Positions 45,101-55,500 of a DNA stretch of 64,000 bases are shown one piece after another (the stretch's first letter is position 1; each line of letters begins with the position of its first letter). Origin of the DNA: Eledone cirrhosa (lineage: Eukaryota; Mollusca; Cephalopoda; Octopoda; Eledonidae); assembly GCA_964016885.1 (NCBI GenBank), contig OZ024746.1:99910433-99974432 (forward strand), in the 5' to 3' direction. Made by a program: the position numbers and the translations under genes. The notes under the pieces are model-generated. The model was not told where the DNA came from and did not search any database. It worked only from the letters and a program-made list of their open reading frames with translations.

Positions 45101-48100
45101 TAAGTATTCCTTCATTGCTTTGGTAATTGATATTGTTAAAGGTTAATTGCACTTCTTCCTCCTTATAGAGTTCAATTTCAAGACTGAAAATGTGTTTTTC
45201 AAGGTAGATCTGCAACTTTTCATTTGTGAAATTAATGACAAACTGTTCAAAGCTGTTGTTATTTAACCTTTCAAATCCAGACATGTCCAAAATATTAATG
45301 GAGCTCATTTTTTCAGTCCTAAAAATAAATGTTTATGAATTGGCAAATATTAGTTGTAAATAAAAGTAGAGTCTTGTAAGAAATAATAAAGAGGTAGACT
45401 AATATAAGAAGGTCAGCTGAAAAGTTAATAGGCTGACTATGAAGGAGTGATGCTAGAGCTGTGAAATCTTGCATGAATTAATTTCAACCTTCATATCAAG
45501 AACTGCAATGTTTCTTTCTAGAGACTATATTGAAAATAAACTTTATTTTATTTTCAATATTCCTTAAGAGTATCTTGGTCAGCCTATGAACTTTGTAACC
45601 AATCCTCAAATACACACAAACACACACATATATATATGTATAATTCAAATTAAAAGATATATGTATAAAGAGAGAGAGAGAGGGGGGGGGGGGAGAGCCA
45701 TATATAGTATGTGGTTTATATATGTACAAAATACTATGAGTTTCTTAAACAATATATGGCTCTTTATCTCTCTATATATATACATATATTATGCTGGTTC
45801 CACAAAACATCCAGCCTACACTGTAAAGTGGTCGTGTAAAAGACAGCAAAAAGCACTCAGCACACACTGTAAATGTGGTTGGCGTTAGGAAGGGCATCTA
45901 ACCATAGAAAACCAGCGAGAAACAGTCCTATATGAGTGAGACATGGTCACTTGACCCAACTTGCCTCTAACCCATCTAACTCATGCTAGCGTGGAAGATA
46001 GACGTTAATCAATGATGATGATATCTTTTAATTTGAATTATTGATGCTCAGAGCAAATGTCCATTGAGCTTTTCTACTGAAAAACATAATCATCACACAT
46101 ATTATATATGTTGTGATACCTTAAATTAGTGTGTGTGTGTATATATATATTACATATATGTATTTATATATATTGTTAAGGTGATAAACCGCCATTGCTA
46201 CACACGTGCACACAAGTACAATATTTTTGTTTTCCAACACCTTCTCCCACACAAACACACAAATTCTGACTACCATGGCATCCCTACAAAATCTGACATT
46301 CCTCAGCATGGTGACATCAGCCATATTCACTGAACCAGAACACTCCAATTTTTCTCTTCTTCTCTCACTTTCTGACCATCCATTTTTGGTGCTAAAATTA
46401 CTATGCGTGATCCTGTGACTGTCTCCTACATACAAAATGGTAAATAGCAATTTTGAGCGACTTTTTTGGTGTGAAAATTACTCTACCTAATCACGTGACT
46501 GTCATCAACCAACAAAATTACTCTACCTAATCACGTGACTGTCATCAACCAACAAAATTACTCTACCTAATCACGTGACTGTCATCAACCAACAAAATTA
46601 CTCTACCTAATCACGTGACTGTCATCAATCAACAAAATTACTCTACCTAATCACGTGACTGTCATCAACCAACAAAATTACTCTACCTAATCACGTGACT
46701 GTCATCAACCAACAAAATTACTCTACCTAATCACGTGACTGTCATCAACCAACAAAATTACTCTACCTAATCACGTGACTGTCATCAACCAACAAAATTA
46801 CTCTACCTAATCACGTGACTGTCATCAACCAACAAAATTACTCTACCTAATCACGTGACTGTCATCAACCAACAAAATTACTCTACCTAATCACGTGACT
46901 GTCATCAACCAACAAAATTACTCTACCTAATCACGTGACTGTCATCAACCAACAAAATTACTCTACCTAATCACGTGACTGTCATCAACCAACAAAATTA
47001 CTCTACCTAATCACGTGACTGTCATCAACCAACAAAATTACATTATAGTAATCTGAACCACTTTTTTTGTTTAAAACAGAAAGAATCTTTGAACTCCAGT
47101 TAGATGCAAGGCACACCACAACACAAACCCTCCATCTCAATTTTACTTTGGATAATCATAAGAACTGTGAAACTGGTAAAGTAAATAAATATTCTTAAAA
47201 GACTCCAGTTCCATCTTCCACGCTATCATGGGTTGGACGGATTTGTCCCACTTGAGGCAAGATTTGTCGGGTGACCGTGTCTCACTCATATAGAACTGTT
47301 TCTGGCAGGTTTTCTATGGCTGGATGCCCTTCCTAACACCAACCACATTTACAGTGTGGAACAGGAGCCTTTTTACCATGTCTCTTACACGACCACTTTA
47401 CAGTGTGGACTGGGTGTTGTGACACCTACACGACCACTTTACAGTGGACGGAAATGGGAGGCTGGAGTAGGGGTGTGGTGGGGTGTATATTGGGTTAAGA
47501 GGTGCCTACTATATATATGCTAGAGTGAACACCTTAATTCTATTTTCAGCCAATAGCAGAGCAAGGGAGCACTGTCTTGATAACGACCAGAGTCAGAAAT
47601 AACGTTGTTGTCAGTTACCTGCCCTTAGCTTCTGCTGAAATCTGCTAGATGGTGCTACAGCATCAGTTTTTAAATTAATAGCTGAAGGCTTTCAAAATGT
47701 TTATTTGTAAACATACCATAGATCACTAGATATAAAAATATGCATATTTATATGTATACCGCTATATTTGAGTGAACACCTTAGTGTATGTATTATATAT
47801 ATATATATGTGTATATATATATTTATTAAAATAACAGATTAAAGTTTAAGCAAAGAATCGCAGCTTTCACCCTTAACGGGATCTTCTGAAACTAAAAAAA
47901 TCAATCGAAAAATGTTGCAACCAAAGGAAAACAGGAAGACGATACTTTGGTTCGTGAAGACGTTCCCTGGCAATGAACAGAAAAAAGCGAAGATAATACG
48001 TCATTATGTGGATCGATGAGAACAATTACATGCAAAGACAAAACCACATTTATGGTATAAATGAAGTCGTAGACTAATATTCTATTTAGGTAGTTCGTGG

Positions 48101-51100
48101 AGACATTCCCTGGCATATATATATACATACGAGGAAAGAATCTGAAATAAAAATCAATAAGTGGGGGGGGGGGGGCATTATGAGACCCGGGAGTATATAT
48201 CATCATCCTCGTCATCATTACTGTTTAATGTGCATTTTTATCCACTAGCATGGGTTAGACGAGTTGTCCTGTTGTGAGACAAGTCAGGTTTAGCTTCTAC
48301 AACTGGATGCCCTTCCTAACGTCAACCATATTTACAGTGTAGACTAGATGTTTTTTCTCATGTGTTTATTGGAGGAGGGGTTGATTGGAAAAAATCTAAA
48401 AAATTAATAAATGGTGGCTGGCTGGATGTTGCTTATTCGAGACCCAAGACTAACTTGTGATGCTAAACTCCGTCAGTTGCAGACTGCGCATAAACATGTG
48501 ATATCTCTTTCCACAAAGTTTGATCACCAGCAGCAGAGTTCAAAAAGCAAAGATCAAGTCCAGTCCATAAGTTGACATTGTCAAGCCATCGTTTTGGCTG
48601 CCGGCCTCTGCTTCTCTTACCAGCCAACCTTCCTTCCAGGCATAACCTACTCACACCACAAGTTGATCTTTTTATATGATCATAAGTAAGTAACTATTAG
48701 AATTTGAAATAAAAGATTGAAATCTTACGTTTGATCATTTGAAAGGAATGAGTTCATCTTGGCAATTACCCATTCAAATAGTCGAGTATATAAAGATTTG
48801 GCAAATGCATCTCTTTGTTCTTCAGCTTGCTTCTTGGATTTAACGATTTCCAATTCCTCAACTAGAGAGAAAATTTAGAAAAACAGATGGAATTATTGTA
48901 CCTAATCACATTTTTATTTCCAAAATATTACAATACAATTGTGTTTAGCATTTAAACTGGCTATATCCAGTCAGAATTCTGTCACCTCTTTCTGTTCAAA
49001 CCGGCCGTAACTGGCCACTCATACTTATGTTAAGGTATTGTTCTCAAAATAAATAATATCAAAATCCCATAGATTTGACATTATGTGTGGTAATAATTTG
49101 AGGTAAAACCTTTACCTAAATGTAAATGTTATGTGAGATATTATGTGAGGTAAAGCATTTACTGTGAAAATACAATAGTATATATATAGAGTAATGTAAA
49201 TGTTATGTGAGGTAAAACCTTTACTGTGAAAATATAATAGTATATACAGAGTAATGTAAATCTTATGTGAGATATTATGTAAGGTAAAGCCTTTACTGTG
49301 AAAATACAATAGTATATATAGAGTAATGTAAATGTTATGTGAGATATTATGTGAGGTAAAGCCTTGACTGTGAAAATACAATAGTATATATAGAGTAATG
49401 TAAATGTTATGTGAGATATTATGTAAGGTAAAGCCTTTACTGTGAAAATACAATAGTATATATAGAGTAATGTAAATGTTATGTGAGATATTATGTGAGG
49501 TAAAGCCTTTCATGTGAAAATACAATAGTATATATAGAGTAATGTAAATGTTTTATGAGATATTATGTGAGGTAAAGCCTTTACTGTGACAATACAATAG
49601 TATATATAGAGTAATGTAAATGTTATGTGAGATATTATGTGAGGTAAAGCCTTTACTGTGAAAATACAATAGTATATATAGAGTAATTTAAATGTTATGT
49701 GAGATATTATGTGAGGTAAAGCCTTTACTGTGAAAATACAATAGTATATATAGAGTAATGTAAATGTTATGTGAGATATTATGTGGGATAAAGCCTTTAC
49801 TGTGAAAATACAATAGTATATATAGAGTAATGTAAATGTTATGTGAGATATTATGTGAGGTAAAGCCTTTACTGTGACAATACAATAGTATATATAGAGT
49901 AATGTAAATGTTATGTGAGATATTATGTGAGGTAAAGCCTTGACTGTGAAAATACAATAGTATATATAGAGTAATGTAAATGTTATGTGAGATATTATGT
50001 AAGGTAAAGCCTTTACTGTGAAAATACAATAGTATATATAGAGTAATTTAAATGTTATGTGAGATATTATGTGAGGTAAAGCCTTTACTGTGAAAATACA
50101 ATAGTATATATAGAGTAATGTAAATGTTATGTGAGATATTATGTGAGGTAAAGCCTTTACTGTGAAAATACAATAGCATATATAGAGTAATGTAAATGTT
50201 AAAGGGTTAATGATATAAGGAGATGGTTGCTGTTAGAGATAATTTATCAATGAATACATCTTTTGTGCAAGAGGATGCAATTTTAACATAACAATGAACA
50301 AGAGGACCTTTATGTCTTAGTGTACTAACTAAGATTAGTACATATTCTAGTATGATTGATTTGTTTTGTTTTCTCTGTTCTTATTAATATATATACTCAC
50401 ACACACATATATATACACGCATGCAGACACACATATATCATCATCCTCATTTAACGTCCACTTTCCACGCTAGCATGGGTTAGACGGGAGTTGTCCCACT
50501 TGAGGCATAGTTGGTCGGGTGACCATGTCTCGTTCATATAGGACTATCTGGCAGGTTTTCTACAGCTGGATGCCCTTCCTAACACCAACCACATTTACAG
50601 TGTGGAACTGGGAACTTTTTACCATGTTACCTACATGGCCACATTACAGCGTGGACTGTGTGTGTTTTTCTCGTGACACCTACACGATCTCGATCTCATT
50701 TATCTCATTTATTTGGACTGGATGTTGTGGTACCAACTTTATAGAGGTGTTGGTGGGAGTGGGAAGATAGGGTAGGGGTAGTGGATTGGGGCGTATATTT
50801 GGTTAAGAGGTGCCTAGTGACTGTAGGTTTCGCTTTGTACATAGGCAAGGCGGGTCTTCTGTATTACTGCGTAGCGCCAAAGATCTCGGTCCAGTGACAT
50901 TGTCTTAGAGAGGTGCAAGTGTGTAAGGTCGGAATTTATCAGATCATCCCAGGTTTTTCTGGGTCTACCTACTCCGTAACTACTATCAATTTTGATTGCC
51001 CTGCACTTTTTTATACAGCTGTCGAGCATCACGTGGCCATACCAACGTAGTCTTCTCTCGAGTAAACAGCATCTGATCCCTCTTATTCCTAATTTCTCAC

Positions 51101-52479
51101 TTAGTTTATTTATGCTTTGCCATTCATGTATATTACTATTACACATCCAACGGAGCATGCATGCTTGATTCCTTTCCAGTCTACGCAGGTCCTCTGCATG
51201 CAATGCCCATGTCTCACTTCCATGTAGCATTGCTGTTCGTATACAGGCATCATACAATCTGCCTTTCATTTTTAGAGAGAAACCTTTTGTGGCGAACAAC
51301 GGTATAAGCTCTCTGAACTTTTTCCATCCCGTTCTGACTCTGGCTACTGTACTTTCAGAACACCCTCCACCACTGCTGATTTTGTCACCCAGGTAACGGA
51401 AAGTGTCTACTATTTCTATAGAACCATCTGGGCAATAGAAGGGGCTAGTATCCTGTGGACACTTGCTACCTATTGCACCTGAGCATCAGCCACATATAAA
51501 GTCTACGTTCTTAGATAGTTTACCTGTGATCCCACTACATCTTTTATGTACCCATACTTTGCATTTGGGACATAAAATTGAATTTCTGCCTACTCCTTTC
51601 CTACACACTGAGCAAGGCCATTTCCCTGGGGGTACCTGTGCCTTATTTTCCTTTCTACAAACTAGGACTTTAGTCTTAGACAAGTTAACTTTAAGGCCTT
51701 TTGATTCTAGGCCATGCTTCCATGTTTGGAATTTCTTTTCTAGTTCAGCCATTGATTCAGCTATGAGTGTTAGATCATCTGTGTATAGGAGTTCCCATGG
51801 CAGCCGGTCATGAACTCCTCTGTTATAGCCTGAAGGGCAATAATAAATAGTAGGGGGATAAGAACGGAGCCCTGATGAACACCAACTTTTACGCTAAAGT
51901 CTTCACTATATTCGTTGTTAATTCTAACCTTGCTGATTGTTTCTTTATACATGGCTTGTATAGCTCTCACAAGCCATTCATCTACACCTAGTTTTCTAAG
52001 AGCCCACCAGATAATGGAGCGGGGGACTCTGTCAAAGGCTTTTTCCAGGTCTACAAAAGCTAAGTAGAGGGGTTTACTTTTAGCTAGGTACTTCTCTCGT
52101 AGTTGTCATACAAGGAAAAGAGTGTCTGTGGTACTTTTACCTGACACTAACCCAAACTGCATTTCATCTAGATCAATTCGCTCTCTGTTTAGGCAACCAC
52201 GTCACCTTTTTGTTCAACACTGACACAGGAACGATGTACTAGTTTCAAGATTATTAGCTATCGTTCCTGTGTCAGTGTTGAACAAAAAGGTGACGTGGTT
52301 GCCTAAACACTGTACGGCGTAATTCGGGCTGTTTGTTTGTTTACAAACAAACAAACCGAGCATTATAATAAATGTTCGGTAAACGGATACGTGCATATAT
52401 ATATATGTGCATGTATGTATATATATACATACTACTGTATGTCTGTATACATATACGTATGTATGTATACATACATACT

Positions 52480-52516
<37 letters not shown>

Positions 52517-55500
52517 CAAGAAAGAAGAGTGACATGGTTTGCTATACAATAAGGGCTTTATTCTCATTGCTGACAATTGTTTCCCTGAACTGGTAGGTCT
52601 AGAGATCGCTACCTGCAAAAACAGAGGGGTAGTGATCTCTAGACCTACCAGTTCAGACAACCAATTGTCAGCAATGTGAATAAAGCCCTTATTGTATAGC
52701 AAACCAGTCACTCTTCTTTCTTGATTTATTATTACTCCAAGTGTAAACTACATAGAAATCACCGTGTACTCGCAGCATCACTATGGAAACGCCTTGTTGA
52801 GTCAAACTTAGCCAAGCATTAATACTATCCACTACTCGGAGTACCCTAACTGGACTACATCTAAGTGGACTACCTATAACAATAAATTGTTATCCCGTAT
52901 ATATATATATATATATAAATATGTATATATATATATATATGTGTGTGTGTGTATATATATCATCATCATCATCATCATCAACGTTTAACGTCCATGTTCC
53001 ACGCTTGCATGGGTTTGGACGGGGGTTTTCCCACTTGAGGCAAGAGTGATTGTCTTGCTCGCATAGGACTGTCTGGCGGGTTTTCTACAGTTGGATGCCC
53101 TTCCTAACACCAACCACATTTACAGTGTGGGGCTGGGAGGTTTTTACCGTGTTGCCTACACAGCCACATTACAGCGTGGACTGTGTGTTTTTTTGTCGTG
53201 ACACCTACACGATCTCATTTGTTTCGGCCTGGATGGTGTGGCACCAACATAACTTTACATAGAAGGGGGCGGTGTGGATGGGGTGGGGGTGGTGGGACGG
53301 GGGTGTATTTTGTTAGAGATGCCTACTGACTGTAGTAGGTTTTACTTTGTATTTAGGTAAGGCGGGTCTTCTCTATTACTGAGTACCGCCAAAGGTCTCG
53401 GTCCAGTGACATTGTCTTGGTGAGGTGTAAGTGTGTGAGGTCGGAGTTTATCAGCTCGTCCCAGGTTTTTCTGGGTCTGCCTATTCCGTGGCTACCGTCT
53501 ATCTTTATTGCCCTGCACTTTGTTATACAGCTATCGTCCTTCATGCGCATCACGTGACCATACCAACGTAGCCTTCTCTCTAGTAAACAACCTCTGATCC
53601 CTCTTATTTCTAATTTTTTCCTTAGTTCGTTTATGCTTTGTCGTTCACGTATATTACTATTACACATCCAGCGGAGCATGCAAGCTTCGTTTCTCTCTAG
53701 TCTGCGTATATCCTCTGCACACAATGCCCAGGTCTCACTGCCATGCAACATTGCTGTTCGTATGCAGGCATCGTACAGCCTGCCTTTCATTTTTAGGGAG
53801 AACCCTTTAGCGGCTAATAGTGGTATAAGCTCTCTGAACTTTTTCCACCCAGTTCTGACTCTAGCTACTGTACTTTCAGAGCACCCTCCCCCACTGCTGA
53901 TTTTGTCACCCAGGTAACGGAAGCTGTCCACTATTTCTATAGAACCCTCTGCGCAGTTGAAAGAGCTAGTATTTGTGGGCACTTGCTGCTACTTATTGCC
54001 CCAGAACACCAGCCACATGTAAAGTCTATGTTCTTAGTTAGCTTACCTGTGATCCCACTACATCTTTTATGCACCCAAACTTTGCATTTGGGACACAAAA
54101 TGGAATTTCTACCTACGCCTTTCCTACACTCTGCGCATGGCCACTTCCTGGAGGGGACCACCGCCTTATTTTCTTTCTTACAAACTAGAACTTTAGTCTT
54201 AGCCAGGTTAATTTTAAGGCCTTTTGATTCTAGGCCGTGCTTCCATGTTTGGAATTTCTTCTCTAGCTCGGCCATTGATTCAGCTATGAGCGTTAGATCA
54301 TCTGCGTATAGGAGTTCCCATGGGCAGCCGGTCTTGAACTCCACTGTTATAGCCTGGAGGGCAATAATAAATAGTAGGGGGCTAAGAACAGAGCCCTGAT
54401 GAACACCAACTTTTACACTAAACTCTTCACTATATTCGTTGTTAATTCTAACCTTGCTGACTGTTTCTTTATACATGGCTTGTATAGCTCTCACAAGCCA
54501 TTCATCAACACCTAGTTTTCTAAGAGCCCACCAGCTAATGGAACGGGGGACTCTGTCGAAGGCCTTCTCCAAGTCGACGAAAGCTAAGTATAGGGGTTTA
54601 CTTTTAGCTAGGTACTTCTCCTGTAGTTGTCGTACAATGAAAAGAGCGTCTGTGGTACTTTTTCCTGACACAAACCCGAACTGCATTTCATCTAGATCAA
54701 TTCGCTCTCTGATTAGTTGCGCTATTACTTTTTCCGTGACCTTCATGACCTGGTCGATTAATTTAATGCCTCTATAGTTACTCCTATCTTGGGCATCTCC
54801 TTTACCCTTATAACAGTTAACGATAATGCTGCTACGCCAGTCCTTCGGAACAACCCCATTCTGTATGACTTGGTTGACTATCCGGGTGACCATGGTGTGT
54901 CCCACCGTACCAGATGCCTTCAGCATATATATATATGAGGTTGACTAAAAAGTTCTGGGGCTAACTATGAAGAAGTTTTGCTAGAGCTGTGAAATCTTGC
55001 ATGCATTCATTTCAATTCTTATTATTATTAATAATTGCATTGTTTCTTTCGAGGGACTATGTTAAAAAATAAACTTCATTTTTTCATTCCATGAGAGTAT
55101 CTTGGTTAGCTTATGAACTTTCAGCCAACCCTCATTTCACAAGAGCTATCTTTCTTAAATGAAGAAATCTATAAATGACAGAATCAACAAGAATAGAATA
55201 ATGAAATTGAGTAGTTTGGTAATACATACTGCTAGATGGAGTGCTTTACTCTTTTACCTGTTCCAGCCATCCGGATAAGGCCATGCTGGGGCACCCCCTT
55301 GCCTTTCATAATATTTCTGAAATATTTCTTACTAGAATTATGTATATCTGTGTGTGCGTGTGTGTATGTGCATATGCATACAATTATATGTAAGAGTGTA
55401 TAAATATAAACGTGCAAACACTACACACTTACAAAAACACACAATCACAGACATACATTGACACAAACACACACACATACATTGACACAAACACCCACAT

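Noticed and set aside
49112..50029. Open frames of 113-137 codons over the 72-bp array
   Set aside because: 72 is a multiple of three; the frames are repeat artefacts within a MITE.
52214..52711. 165-codon minus-strand open frame
   Set aside because: It spans two palindromes and a TA microsatellite; no domain and no codon pattern.
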